DNA of 64,000 bases, taken from assembly GCF_000272405.2 (NCBI RefSeq), contig NZ_AJZM02000220.1, forward strand, positions 32,340 to 96,339, read 5' to 3'. The notes under the pieces were generated by a model. That model worked only from the letters and a program-made list of their open reading frames with translations, made no database searches and was not told where the DNA came from. This stretch comes from Vibrio tasmaniensis 1F-187. GTDB taxonomy: Bacteria > Pseudomonadota > Gammaproteobacteria > Enterobacterales > Vibrionaceae. Of the stretch, positions 26,240 to 35,322 are shown in pieces (positions within the stretch are counted from its first letter, which is position 1; each line of letters opens with the position of its first letter). The position numbers were made by a program, and so were the translations under genes.

Positions 26240-27337
26240 TTAGCCTGCGTATTTTGGGTAATCCGTTAAACCTTTTTCAGCACCACCAAACAATGTGTTT
26301 GGATCGTGCGCTGCTAATGGGTAACCATTTTGAATACGAGCGGGTAGATCTGGGTTTGCGACGAATGGACGACCGAAACCAACCATATCAGTTACGCCTT
26401 CAGCAACCGCTTTTTCGCCGCGCTCGCTGTCGTATTTACCTGCGTAAATCAACACGCCATTGTAAGCTTTACGAACCGCTGCTTTAAACGCTATTGGCGT
26501 TTCAGGTGCGTCGTCCCAATCGACTTCTGCCACGTGCAGATAAACAATGTTGTATAGGTTAAGTAGCACCGCCGCCGCTGTGTAAGTCTCTACTGGCGTA
26601 GCGTCAACCGTACCATTCAACGATGTGAACGGAGCAAGGCGAACACCTACACGGTCAGAGCCAATCGCTTCAACCATAGCTTCAACTACTTCGCCTAGGA
26701 AACGTAAACGGTTTTCAATTGAACCACCGTATTCGTCAGTGCGGTTGTTTGCTTCAGAGTCGATGAATTGGTTAATCAAGTAACCATTCGCCGCGTGAAG
26801 TTCGATACCATCAAAGCCCGCTTCAATCGCGTTCAAAGCCGCTTGGCGGTATTGACCAACCACGTTTTTGATGTCTTGTTTCGTCATCTCACGAGGTTCA
26901 ACCACATCCACAAAACCCGGTTCATCAGTACCATTATCGATGAATACTTTTACGTTCTCTGCTTTAAGTGCAGAAGACGAAATTGGTTGTTCACCACCAA
27001 TGTTGTCTGGGTGTGTTACACGGCCTACATGCCAAAGTTGAGCGAAGATAACGCCCTCTTTTTCATGTACTGCATCGGTGACTTTTTTCCAACCCGCAAT
27101 CTGCTCATCAGAGTAGATACCCGGAGTCCAAGCGTAACCTTGACCCATAGGTGAAATTTGTGTGCCTTCAGCGATAATCAAACCTGCAGAAGCGCGTTGA
27201 GCGTAGTAAGCCGCCATCATATCGTTTGCTGAATTGCCAGGTTGCGTTGCGCGAGAACGCGTCATCGGTGGCATAACAATACGGTTTTTAAGTTCGATAT
27301 TACCAAGTTGAATTGGTTGAAATAGTGCGTTTGTCAT
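26240..27337 (-). CDS. nemA: Old Yellow Enzyme-type NADH:flavin oxidoreductase (N-ethylmaleimide reductase-like)
   Basis: This 365-aa FMN enzyme reduces activated alkenes, nitro compounds and other electrophiles. It shows the OYE barrel landmarks: LFQPIQLGNIELKNRIVMPPMTRSRA, FAQLWHVGRV, GFDGIELHAANGYLINQF (with the substrate-binding His-Ala-Ala-Asn), YGGSIENRLRF, and VGFGRPFVANPDL. I start at the ATG at 27337, where GAGGATAT gives a proper Shine-Dalgarno sequence; the open frame further upstream overlaps gloA. It lies 14 bp after gloA in one operon, a pairing also regulated together in E. coli (nemRA-gloA). Confidence 0.93.
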   Translation of the reverse strand: MTNALFQPIQLGNIELKNRIVMPPMTRSRATQPGNSANDMMAAYYAQRASAGLIIAEGTQISPMGQGYAWTPGIYSDEQIAGWKKVTDAVHEKEGVIFAQLWHVGRVTHPDNIGGEQPISSSALKAENVKVFIDNGTDEPGFVDVVEPREMTKQDIKNVVGQYRQAALNAIEAGFDGIELHAANGYLINQFIDSEANNRTDEYGGSIENRLRFLGEVVEAMVEAIGSDRVGVRLAPFTSLNGTVDATPVETYTAAAVLLNLYNIVYLHVAEVDWDDAPETPIAFKAAVRKAYNGVLIYAGKYDSERGEKAVAEGVTDMVGFGRPFVANPDLPARIQNGYPLAAHDPNTLFGGAEKGLTDYPKYAG

Positions 27338-27351
27338 TGTTATATCCTCGA

Positions 27352-27729
27352 TTAACCCAGTTGAATCAGTTCGATTTGGTAGCCATCTGGGTCTGTGATA
27401 AATGCGATGTGCGTTGAGCCACCTTTTACTGGCCCCGCTTCGCGAGTGACGTTGCCACCCAGTGATTTGATCTTGTCGCATGCGGCGTAAATATCTTCCA
27501 CACCCAATGCCAAATGACCAAACGCGCTGCCCATCTCGTACTCGTTAGTATCCCAGTTGTACGTTAGCTCGATAGTCGTGCCGCCTTGTTCGTATCCAAC
27601 GAAAACCAATGTGTAGCGGTAGTCGTTGTTTTCGTGGCGTTCAAGTTCCTTCATTCCCAATACCTTGGTGTAGAACTCGATCGACTTGTCTAAATCAGCA
27701 ACTCGGATCATTGTGTGTAGGAATTTCAT
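27352..27729 (-). CDS. gloA: Lactoylglutathione lyase (glyoxalase I)
   Basis: GloA converts the methylglyoxal-glutathione hemithioacetal to S-lactoylglutathione. The 125-aa protein has the four expected metal ligands: His5 (FLHTMIRV), Glu in [10 protein letters not shown] near 56, His in GHLALGV near 74, and Glu in YQIELIQ near 122. Length and sequence are close to E. coli GloA. It is the first gene of a gloA-nemA operon, a logical unit for reactive-electrophile detoxification. An inverted repeat in the promoter region may bind the regulator. Confidence 0.96.
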   Translation of the reverse strand: MKFLHTMIRVADLDKSIEFYTKVLGMKELERHENNDYRYTLVFVGYEQGGTTIELTYNWDTNEYEMGSAFGHLALGVEDIYAACDKIKSLGGNVTREAGPVKGGSTHIAFITDPDGYQIELIQLG

Positions 27730-27775
27730 ATTTCACCCTTATTGGCACCACAAGCATGGCGCCGTTATGATTTTG

Positions 27776-27792
27776 AGTGGAGGTTATCCACT
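27776..27792. promoter_or_regulatory. Candidate operator upstream of gloA-nemA
   Basis: AGTGGA-N5-TCCACT is a perfect inverted repeat about 47 bp before the gloA start. No protein can be assigned to it from sequence. Confidence 0.4.
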
Positions 27793-27903
27793 AATCTCTG
27801 AGTGAAATAATACGATTCACCGAGGAATTAAGGAAATTATCAAAAATTCTCAATGTGATAATTTTTTGTTATGAAATTTATGACTAGCACGAACTCAATG
27901 ACA

Positions 27904-27930
27904 CAAAAAAGGGAAGCCAATGCTTCCCTT
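27904..27930 (-). terminator. Terminator downstream of the LysR gene
   Basis: Stem AAGGGAAGC/GCTTCCCTT with loop CAAT and a T-run on the minus strand. Confidence 0.88.
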
Positions 27931-27946
27931 CGAGTTAGACCCTCAA

Positions 27947-28882
27947 TTAAAACTGCAAACGCCTATCTTTAAGCGCCTTCGACATTGCATCTGACGTACT
28001 GATGACTTGTTCTCTGAACCATTTATGAGCGGGGTCGCTGTTCTGCTTCTTCAACCAAATCAGGTAGTGAGACATCGGCTGATACTCAAAGGGTGGCTTG
28101 AACAGCTGTAAACTTAACTTTTCTTGGAACTGCACGGCCATAGATAAAGGTACCACAGTGATGTAATCGGATTGGCTACACAGCAAGATATTACTGAACA
28201 GCGAACGCCCATGAAATACGATTTTACGTTGGGACAGATCCAAAGAAGTGTAGTGATTCAAACTGCGAACTTTGCGTCGTGTTCTGTCTAATACGGCATG
28301 CTTTTCACTTAGGAACTGAGCTTCGCTGATTTCACCTTGGATTCGCGGGTGATCCTCTCTACACACAATAACAAACTCGCCTTCATATAGAGTTTCACTA
28401 ACAATGCTTGGGTGTTCAGGCACCACAATATCGATCATCGCATCGAACTCTTGCGTCAAAAGATCTTCGTAAATGCGCTCATCACTGTCTGGTTGATCAA
28501 ACACTTCTAACGACAAATTTTGATTGGGAAGCGCCGCGAAACTATTGAGTAATACCCACTGCAAATGTTCAGGCGCAGAAATCACAAACTTACGTTCAGA
28601 AGATTGCTCATCAAAATTAGCCATCGACTGAAACACACCATTGAGTTCATTGATCGGCGCTTTAATTTGTTCATACAAGCTTTGCGCATAAGACGTAGGC
28701 GCAACACCTCTTCCTTTACGAACAAAAAGCTCTTGGCCAATCTCTTTTTTTAGGCGGGCTAACGCGGTACTGATGGTCGATTGATTGGTACTGAGTTGAT
28801 CCGCAGCCTTACTTAAACTGCCCTGCTCCATCACCGCAGAAAACACAGCAAGTAGGTTGAAGTTGGGGATTTCGTTGCTCAT
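27947..28882 (-). CDS. LysR-family transcriptional regulator
   Basis: This 311-aa regulator has the LysR N-terminal helix-turn-helix at residues about 8-65 (FNLLAVFSAVMEQGSLSKAADQLSTNQSTISTALARLKKEIGQELF) and a periplasmic-binding-protein-like effector domain from about 95 on. It is divergent from the outer-membrane channel gene at 29231. A palindrome ATCGT-N4-ACGAT lies 38 bp upstream of its start and recurs before the HlyD pair and the alkylsulfatase, so it is the natural candidate to control those genes. The effector is unknown. Confidence 0.92.
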   Translation of the reverse strand: MSNEIPNFNLLAVFSAVMEQGSLSKAADQLSTNQSTISTALARLKKEIGQELFVRKGRGVAPTSYAQSLYEQIKAPINELNGVFQSMANFDEQSSERKFVISAPEHLQWVLLNSFAALPNQNLSLEVFDQPDSDERIYEDLLTQEFDAMIDIVVPEHPSIVSETLYEGEFVIVCREDHPRIQGEISEAQFLSEKHAVLDRTRRKVRSLNHYTSLDLSQRKIVFHGRSLFSNILLCSQSDYITVVPLSMAVQFQEKLSLQLFKPPFEYQPMSHYLIWLKKQNSDPAHKWFREQVISTSDAMSKALKDRRLQF

Positions 28883-28919
28883 ATATCATTACTCGTTAGG
28901 CGACCATAAACACCATGCT

Positions 28920-28933
28920 ATCGTAAAAACGAT
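28920..28933. promoter_or_regulatory. Palindrome ATCGT-N4-ACGAT upstream of the LysR gene (copy 1)
   Basis: ATCGTAAAAACGAT, with an extra ATCGT half-site at 28939. The same motif occurs at 30315 and 32550. Confidence 0.55.
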
Positions 28934-29230
28934 TAAATATCGTCAATAAAAACATTTGTTAAAGGTATAACGCATCGATTATTTTGCTAATAAAAAGCAT
29001 ATTAACCAGACTTTACTCACACTCATCAACTCTCAATAAACCTTCATATATTGAGACAATAAAGCCCTCCCTTCTCCGTGAGCCCTGTAATAATGGGGTG
29101 CACTTCATGCAACGCGCTTTGAAACCACAGCATTGTCTCAAATTACATGACACTGAGTTTCCGTTCGGTACATATACATTCCTTTTGTGAATACTACAAT
29201 GGCACCAAAATAATGACCCTCGGTATCAAT

Positions 29231-30142
29231 ATGAAAAACACTAAAATAATTTCCCTACTCTTAAGCGGTGCGGCTATCGCTTACTCTGGTTCTGCGCTGG
29301 CTGAAAAGGAACAACTCTCAGTTCAGGAAGCCGCAAAAAAATCGGCTAACCCGGTATCTGACGTATGGATGCTAATCACTCAGAATGATTACACCTTTCT
29401 TGAGAAAGAAGATGGCCACCATGAAATGCAAAACCGTTTCAGCTTTCAACCAGTAATGCCTGTTCCTATCATGGATGGCGAATGGAACTTGGTGAACCGT
29501 CTGGTAGCCAACCACTACAGTTCACCAGGTGACCGTGAAGACGGTGATTTCTTTGAAGGTCGTACAAATGGCATGGGAGACACCGTCTTTCTATCAATGG
29601 CAGCGCCTAACCGTGATGACGGCTGGATTTGGGGTGTTGGTCCAACGGTGATCATGCCAACTGGTACTGATGGTTTAACCCAAGATAAATGGCAAGTAGG
29701 CCCTGCGGCAATGGTCGCTCGCCTTGGTAAAGAAACCGGTAACCCAGCAAGTATTGAAAGCTGGAACGTTGGTTTCTTAGCTCAGCAATGGTGGGATGTA
29801 GGCGGTAGCGACAGCGTTACTGAATCAACCAATCAAGCGGACATCCAGTACTTCTTAAACTATCGTGTCAGCAACACCGCGTTAATTGGTATGACGCCTA
29901 ATATTCAAATTGATTGGACAAAAGATGGTTCCGACCAATTTACTGTACCTGTCGGGTTAGGCTATATCGATATGTTTAAGATTGGACCGATGCCTGTTCG
30001 TTGGGGTGTAGAACTTCAATATTACGTAATGAAACCAGACGCAAATGTTAATACGACCAATCCAGCTGAGTATGTGCCATATGCACCAGATTGGAACCTA
30101 AAATTCTTTATTGCTCCTGTTACATTAAACCCGTTCAAATAA
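29231..30142 (+). CDS. Outer-membrane beta-barrel channel, Phenol_MetA_deg-like ('neuromedin U' annotated type)
   Basis: The 303-aa product has a signal peptide (MKNTKIISLLLSGAAIAYSG then SALA) and alternating amphipathic strands rich in Trp, Tyr and Gly, for example WIWGVGPTVIMPTG, WNVGFLAQQWWDVG and VPVGLGYIDMFKIG. It ends APVTLNPFK with no C-terminal Phe in the last position. These proteins are thought to form outer-membrane channels for hydrophobic compounds; the substrate is not known. I take the ATG at 29231 because it begins the signal peptide; the open frame upstream is not signal-like. It lies between the LysR gene and the HlyD pair. Confidence 0.8.
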   Translation: MKNTKIISLLLSGAAIAYSGSALAEKEQLSVQEAAKKSANPVSDVWMLITQNDYTFLEKEDGHHEMQNRFSFQPVMPVPIMDGEWNLVNRLVANHYSSPGDREDGDFFEGRTNGMGDTVFLSMAAPNRDDGWIWGVGPTVIMPTGTDGLTQDKWQVGPAAMVARLGKETGNPASIESWNVGFLAQQWWDVGGSDSVTESTNQADIQYFLNYRVSNTALIGMTPNIQIDWTKDGSDQFTVPVGLGYIDMFKIGPMPVRWGVELQYYVMKPDANVNTTNPAEYVPYAPDWNLKFFIAPVTLNPFK

Positions 30143-30164
30143 TCGATTAAAATCCTCCCTAGAG

Positions 30165-30203
30165 CTGGTCTAATTTATTCAATATTTTAGGCCAGTCTTT
30201 TTA
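30165..30203 (+). terminator. Terminator after the outer-membrane channel gene
   Basis: CTGGTCTAA pairs with TTAGGCCAG through one G-U pair, followed by TCTTTTTAG. Confidence 0.7.
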
Positions 30204-30314
30204 GTACTTTTCATCGACTTCTATGATCCAAACCAAGTTAATGAACAATGTTTTCTATCTGTATATGAGCCTTTTCAAATAAATCACTTTACCGATTTAG
30301 AGTTATAACTACTA

Positions 30315-30341
30315 ATCGTAATTACGATATTATCAAATCGT
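30315..30341. promoter_or_regulatory. Palindrome ATCGTAATTACGAT plus half-site (copy 2)
   Basis: Perfect 14-bp palindrome at 30315-30328 followed by another ATCGT at 30337-30341. It lies about 435 bp before the inner-membrane/HlyD gene pair, in a 633-bp spacer that holds no other convincing gene. A further hairpin CCTCGA-N3-TCGAGG lies near 30457-30471. Confidence 0.6.
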
Positions 30342-30775
30342 AATTCTGGGTAGATACTGGTCAAAACTCTTCCTATTATCCTGCTAACAAATCAATCACC
30401 AGCCCAAATAGAAAACTGACCAATGTTTTACTTTGGTATGTCAATTGTCATGGAAGAGCCCCTCGATTGTCGAGGTAATACACGTAATAAAAACAGTCGC
30501 TAGAAAGCCGCGCGAATATTAATTCGAACGCTTCATAGCCATTTCATTTACGTCTGCTGACAAATAATAAAGATTGATTTGTAGAGAAGCATATTCGCTT
30601 CTTGATACCGAGAATCGGTTGTCTGGACTGTGCAATATCACTTTAAATATCATCTATTACTTTTGTTTATTATGGGCACTAATCTACCCACATAATAGAC
30701 ATCTACTTTTTAAGATGTCATTAAAGGTGACTTCTAGGCTGCAAATTCTCTCTTCTTATTGATGTAGGTTGAGAT

Positions 30776-31417
30776 ATGAACTTTATAAAAATCATTTTCC
30801 AGAAAATCTGGGCCGTTGTGATGGTCTTGATTAAATTCTGCCTGTTTATGGCGGTAATGTTTGCTGGTGCATGGGCTCTTGCACCGTTAGGCACTATCCA
30901 TTCTAAAGACATCGACATGTCTCAATTCAACAATCATCCCAATGAAATGATGATGAACTTCTTCCAGATGGAGTACTTCTCTGGTTACTTGTTCTCGGTG
31001 ACCATTGCTGTGGTATTAGCCGGTGTTTACGGCATGTGGCAGTTGCATGAACTGGGTGTGCATAAAGCAAAAGAACACAAAAGCGCTCACGTACAGATCG
31101 TTTTTGCACTGTCACTTTGCGGGCTCTTCATCAGCAAAACATTCTGGGTTATCGCCTTGGTTATCGCGCTAGCGAACTGGAAACATATTGGTCAATCACT
31201 GAGTGATGTCATTCGCCGTGGTGTGCAGCCTAAACAAGACGCGACCAATTCAGAGGCAGCCGCAGTCCACGTATCACCTGAAAAATCGGCAACAGAGCCG
31301 TCTCAAACACAACAGTCTCCAGTAGAACCGTCTTCAGAAGCTCAGCCTTCAAAAGAACAGGCTTCAGAAGAAAAGACTCCAACAAAACCATCCCCTACAG
31401 AAAAAGAGGTCGCATAA
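30776..31417 (+). CDS. Inner-membrane protein with Pro/Glu/Ser-rich cytosolic or periplasmic tail
   Basis: This 213-aa protein has TM segments at residues about 12-38, 70-92 and 108-135, and a low-complexity tail from about 155 (repeats of Ser-Pro-Glu-Gln-Lys). The gene overlaps the HlyD-family gene by one base (TAATG). The pairing of a small membrane protein with an HlyD-like protein resembles E. coli yiaW-yiaV. It probably acts with the HlyD protein as an export or envelope module. No catalytic motif is visible. Confidence 0.75.
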   Translation: MNFIKIIFQKIWAVVMVLIKFCLFMAVMFAGAWALAPLGTIHSKDIDMSQFNNHPNEMMMNFFQMEYFSGYLFSVTIAVVLAGVYGMWQLHELGVHKAKEHKSAHVQIVFALSLCGLFISKTFWVIALVIALANWKHIGQSLSDVIRRGVQPKQDATNSEAAAVHVSPEKSATEPSQTQQSPVEPSSEAQPSKEQASEEKTPTKPSPTEKEVA

Positions 31418-32406
31418 TGAAAGAGATGATGATTCCATACATCCTAATTGTATGGTCACTGTTTGCGACAGGCGCACTGAAGAAGAACTTCAAAAACTAC
31501 ACGTGGGCTGCCATTGGCGGCGTAACGATTCTTGCGGTATTGGCGGTTATTTCTCGCTTGTGGGCGCCGGTTGATTTAACGAACTCAACCACAGTAAAAG
31601 CACCACACGCGGTAATGTCGCCTGTATTTGGCCAACAAATTGATGAAATCCATGTTGACCACAACCAACGAGTAAAAGAAAACGATGTACTTTACACACT
31701 CGTCGACATTAACTCTGCAGCTGACAAAGCAAAGATCGAATCTGCCATTGTTAAGAAGGAAGAACAGATCAAGCAGATGACACGAGATCTTGAGCGTGCT
31801 GAAACATCACCGCAAATCTTTAATGCGCGTGATGTTGAGAAATACGATTCTGACCTACGTGTAATGAACGCTGAACTTAATTCATTGGTTGCCGATCTTC
31901 AAAAAGTGAACTGGGCGCAAGAGAAAAAGACGATTCGTGCTGAGTTTGATGGACAAGTCGCGATTGTCAACATTGCCGAAGGTTCAGTCATGGGCAACAT
32001 GCACCTTTACAACACCAACAAGAAATTTTTAGAAATGCGAGTTTCTGACCAAACTTACGGATATGTTCAAAAAGGCGATTTCGCAGAGTTTTTCGTTGAT
32101 GCATACCCAGGTCACGTGTTCAGAGCAAAAGTACACAGCTTCACAACCGGTACTGGCGAAGCGGCTATTTCTCCATTTCAAGGCCCACAGAGTGTTGGTC
32201 AACACGTTGTAAGAAATAGTAACGGATTAGGCCGTACCATCGTTCTTGAGATCATCGAACCAGAAGGTTTCGATATCCCAATCGGTGCGGCTGGTGCGGC
32301 TTGGATTTCTGCTGAGAAACCGCATCCGTTCTGGGGCTTTATTGATGTTATCGGTGCAGCAACAGTTCGCCTGCAATCTTATAAGTCTTACTTAGGAGCT
32401 TGGTAA
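31417..32406 (+). CDS. HlyD/EmrA-type membrane fusion protein
   Basis: This 329-aa protein has TM segments near residues 5-22 and 29-48, a biotinyl-lipoyl-like half (APHAVMSPVFGQQIDEIHVDHNQRVKENDVL), a short coiled-coil of about 60 residues, the second lipoyl half (IRAEFDGQVAIVNIAEGSVM) and a beta-barrel (FAEFFVDAYPGHVFRAKV). Such periplasmic adaptors bridge an inner-membrane exporter to the outer membrane. No ABC or MFS partner lies beside it; only the 213-aa membrane protein is coupled to it. Terminator follows at 32447. Confidence 0.88.
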   Translation: MKEMMIPYILIVWSLFATGALKKNFKNYTWAAIGGVTILAVLAVISRLWAPVDLTNSTTVKAPHAVMSPVFGQQIDEIHVDHNQRVKENDVLYTLVDINSAADKAKIESAIVKKEEQIKQMTRDLERAETSPQIFNARDVEKYDSDLRVMNAELNSLVADLQKVNWAQEKKTIRAEFDGQVAIVNIAEGSVMGNMHLYNTNKKFLEMRVSDQTYGYVQKGDFAEFFVDAYPGHVFRAKVHSFTTGTGEAAISPFQGPQSVGQHVVRNSNGLGRTIVLEIIEPEGFDIPIGAAGAAWISAEKPHPFWGFIDVIGAATVRLQSYKSYLGAW

Positions 32407-32446
32407 GCACTTAGATAATCGAAAATATTACTTTTAGTTCTTTAAG

Positions 32447-32473
32447 AAATGCCCTGGTTTTCAGGGCATTTTT
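32447..32473 (+). terminator. Terminator after the HlyD gene
   Basis: Perfect 10-bp stem AAATGCCCTG/CAGGGCATTT with a 5-nt loop and T-run. Confidence 0.9.
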
Positions 32474-32549
32474 GTATCTATCACAAACCAATCTTCCTAA
32501 TTTAACCTTCGATACAAATCGAAAAATCAATATAAATAACAACACAATC

Positions 32550-32563
32550 ATCGTAAAAGCGAT
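32550..32563. promoter_or_regulatory. Palindrome ATCGT-N4-GCGAT upstream of the alkylsulfatase (copy 3)
   Basis: ATCGTAAAAGCGAT differs by one base from copy 1 and is followed by a partial ATCGA half-site at 32566. It is 99 bp before the sulfatase start. Confidence 0.55.
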
Positions 32564-32661
32564 ATATCGAAATACTATTAGCGTGTAGATAGCGACCTCT
32601 ACCCTCTCTATTATTTGAGTCAAGAAATCCAATTCCTGTATCCAAATATAAGGTCACTATC

Positions 32662-34638
32662 ATGACTAATACATTCAAAAAAATGGCTCTTCCTGTTGCT
32701 ATCGCAAGCGCTCTATTTGCTTCTGGTTTTGCATCAGCAACACCCACTGTTGAAGCAGTATCGAAAGTAGGCCAAGAACTTCAAACGGCAAACGCAGCTC
32801 AATACCAAAACATCGATCTTGATGCACGCTACAAAAGCGAGGTTCTATTCGAACACAAGTCAAACATGTTCTGGGGTAAAGGCGAACGTATCCAGGTTGT
32901 TTCTAAAACGGGCGATTCTCTAGCTTACACTGCAGAATCTGACCACGTTCATCCAATCCTAACCAAGCATGGTCGTAAAATGGACCAAGCTATCATCCAA
33001 GTAGATGACAATATTTACCTTGGTTACGGCTTCGGTCTAGACACACCAGTCATGATTGAAGGTACTGACGGCATCATCATTGTTGATCCAGGCGAGTCAG
33101 TAGAAATGGCTCAATCGGTTAAAGAGCAGTTCCGTCAAATCACAGACAAACCGGTTAAAGCAATCATCTACTCTCACAACCACATCGACCACATCTCTGG
33201 CGTGCGTGCATGGGTTACTGACGAAGAAGTAGCATCAGGTGAAGTAAAAATCATCGCTGAAGAAGGCCTAACAGCTGCAGTGGCTAACTGGTCTTCAAAC
33301 CTAGGTACTCTATTTGGTCACCGCACTTCTTACACAGGTGCTAAGCACGTAGAAGAAGGTGAGCACGGTACAGTAAATGACGGCCTTGGCCCACGCTTCA
33401 TGCAAGGTGCTATTTCGTTCATCGAACCAAACCTGCTTGTACCAAGCCAAAGCCACATCGAAATCGAAATCGCTGGCGTGAAAATGCACATTGAGAACGT
33501 GCCATCTGAAACGAAAGATGAGTTAGTGGTTTACTTCCCAGAGCAAAAAATCCTGCACGCGGCTGAAGTACTTCAAGGCGAAAACTTCCCTAACCTTCAC
33601 ACCATCCGTGGTACTAAATTCCGTGACCCATCAATGTGGTTCAAGGGCATCGACGTAATGCGTAAGTTCGACACTGAGATCATGATTAACTCTCACGGTC
33701 GTCCAGTTGAAGGTAAAGAAGCGGTAGCTGACGTACTAACGGCTTACCGTGATGCGATTCAATACACGCATGACCAAACTATCCGTTACATGAACAAAGG
33801 TATGACGCCGGACGAGCTAGTTGAAGTCGTTAAACTTCCTAAGCACCTTGCTGAGCACCCTTGGTTAGGAGAGCACTACGGTACCGTTGCACATGCTGTT
33901 CGTCAGATCTACGTTGGTTACAACGGTTTCTTCGAAGCAGATCCATGGCAATTAGAGCCAATGGCTTACGAGCAACGTGCTAAAGCGTTCGTAGAGATCA
34001 TGGGCGGCCGTGAGAACATCCTTACGACTGCACAAGCAGCAATTAAGGCTGAAAACTACACATTTGCAGCAGAAATTCTTTCTTACCCAATCACGGTAAA
34101 CAAGCAAGATATGGAAGCTCGCGAGATGAAAGCACAAGCTTACAAAGCATGGGCTGCAGACCAAGTGAACATCAACTGGCGTAACTGGGCGCTTAACGCG
34201 GCGGCTGAACTAGAGAACAAACGTGACTTCTCTAACATGATCAGCTTCGCTTCTGTTGACGTGCTTACTGCGCTACCAAGCAAGCAGATCTTCGACATGA
34301 TGACTTCAACGCTTATCGCAGAAAACTCGTTAGACGTGAACATGATGCTAACGTACAACTTCTCTGATACGAACGAAGCATTCACTATCGAAATCCGTAA
34401 CGGTATTGCTCAGTTACACGAGGAAGCAGTAAAAGGCGCAGACGTTCAAATCGACACCACTCGTGCAGTACTGAACCAAATCTTGATTGCGGGTCCAAAC
34501 GCTCAACAAGTGATTGGTAGCAACCTACAGTCTGGTGCATTCAAGTTCTCGAATGGCGACATCAAGGGCTTCGGTCAATTCATGAGCTACTTCGATAAGC
34601 CAATGACTCCAGAAGAGATCATGCTCATCGTTCGTTAA
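32662..34638 (+). CDS. Secreted metallo-beta-lactamase-fold alkyl (aryl) sulfatase, SdsA/YjcS type
   Basis: This 658-aa enzyme cleaves sulphate from alkyl sulphates such as dodecyl sulphate, releasing an alcohol for catabolism. It has a signal peptide ending GFASA near residue 27, the two-zinc motif SHNHIDHISG near 172, a later metal-binding His and Glu region (HAAEVLQGENFPNLH), the alkylsulfatase dimerisation domain (residues about 390-530) and an SCP2-like C-terminal domain that holds the lipid tail. Length matches SdsA1. It is transcribed alone after a terminator, with the shared palindrome in its promoter region. Confidence 0.92.
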   Translation: MTNTFKKMALPVAIASALFASGFASATPTVEAVSKVGQELQTANAAQYQNIDLDARYKSEVLFEHKSNMFWGKGERIQVVSKTGDSLAYTAESDHVHPILTKHGRKMDQAIIQVDDNIYLGYGFGLDTPVMIEGTDGIIIVDPGESVEMAQSVKEQFRQITDKPVKAIIYSHNHIDHISGVRAWVTDEEVASGEVKIIAEEGLTAAVANWSSNLGTLFGHRTSYTGAKHVEEGEHGTVNDGLGPRFMQGAISFIEPNLLVPSQSHIEIEIAGVKMHIENVPSETKDELVVYFPEQKILHAAEVLQGENFPNLHTIRGTKFRDPSMWFKGIDVMRKFDTEIMINSHGRPVEGKEAVADVLTAYRDAIQYTHDQTIRYMNKGMTPDELVEVVKLPKHLAEHPWLGEHYGTVAHAVRQIYVGYNGFFEADPWQLEPMAYEQRAKAFVEIMGGRENILTTAQAAIKAENYTFAAEILSYPITVNKQDMEAREMKAQAYKAWAADQVNINWRNWALNAAAELENKRDFSNMISFASVDVLTALPSKQIFDMMTSTLIAENSLDVNMMLTYNFSDTNEAFTIEIRNGIAQLHEEAVKGADVQIDTTRAVLNQILIAGPNAQQVIGSNLQSGAFKFSNGDIKGFGQFMSYFDKPMTPEEIMLIVR

Positions 34639-34688
34639 TTAGATATACACCAAGCAAAGGCATGCTAAGGATGGCGAGCCGATAACTT

Positions 34689-34716
34689 AGGGACCTATTG
34701 TGGTCCCTTTATCGTT
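34689..34716 (+). terminator. Terminator after the alkylsulfatase gene
   Basis: Stem AGGGACC/GGTCCCT with a 6-nt loop, then TTATCGTTT. Confidence 0.65.
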
Positions 34717-34806
34717 TATTTATTGGTACAGTTCGCAACCTTCACTCAACAATCTCGATCTATTGTTGAAGTAAGAAAACTGCCCTAGTTCGTTTAAGGT
34801 TCACAC

Positions 34807-35295
34807 ATGCTAAAACGATTTGCTCTCATTCTTTCACTCACATCTTCCCTAACTTTCGCTTGTGGTCTTCACCAAGATACAGGATTTAGTTTAGTGACAG
34901 AGCCCGGTTCACTAGAAGTCTTTGGCAACGTCATCACAGCCAGACAAGACGATGAATTCAACAACCTCAATAAACCGGATCATTTTCGACTCTTTGCCAT
35001 CAAGGCTGCGCTTGCGAAACCCCACCCAAGCAAAATTGAGTTCAACTTATTCGAAGCAATTAAAGGTCATTACAGCCAAGTTAAACTTGAGAAAGGTGTC
35101 GATGTGTCAGGTCGAGATACTTTGCCTACAGAGGAAGATCTATTACTGATTACGGAACTCGATGTGTTCGATGCGCTAGCTACTGGCACCATATCTTGGG
35201 ATCACGCGACACTAAACGGTTTGGTGATCATCAATGGCCCACAAGATAAACGAGAGCAACTTGAAGATTGGCTTAGTGATATTTTTGAAGGGTAG
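34807..35295 (+). CDS. Conserved hypothetical secreted protein
   Basis: I do not recognise this 162-aa family. There is a clear signal peptide (MLKRFALILSLTSSLTFACG); the Cys after TFA lacks a proper lipobox, so signal peptidase I cleavage is likelier. The mature part is soluble and acidic with a repeated FDALATGT/FNLFEAI-like helix content and no motif. The ATG is preceded by CGTTTAAGGTTCACAC. It lies between the sulfatase and the convergent RND gene. Confidence 0.7.
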   Translation: MLKRFALILSLTSSLTFACGLHQDTGFSLVTEPGSLEVFGNVITARQDDEFNNLNKPDHFRLFAIKAALAKPHPSKIEFNLFEAIKGHYSQVKLEKGVDVSGRDTLPTEEDLLLITELDVFDALATGTISWDHATLNGLVIINGPQDKREQLEDWLSDIFEG

Positions 35296-35322
35296 TTGGA
35301 ATGAATTTAGTGAGAGAACAAC

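Noticed and set aside
27352..27481. Long upstream extension of the nemA frame (48 codons)
   Set aside because: It overlaps gloA in another frame; a proper ribosome site and the family start are at 27337.
30574..30762. 62-aa ORF in the spacer before the inner-membrane/HlyD pair
   Set aside because: No ribosome site, stop-poor only by chance in AT-rich DNA, and no recognisable sequence. The spacer is better explained by regulatory sites.
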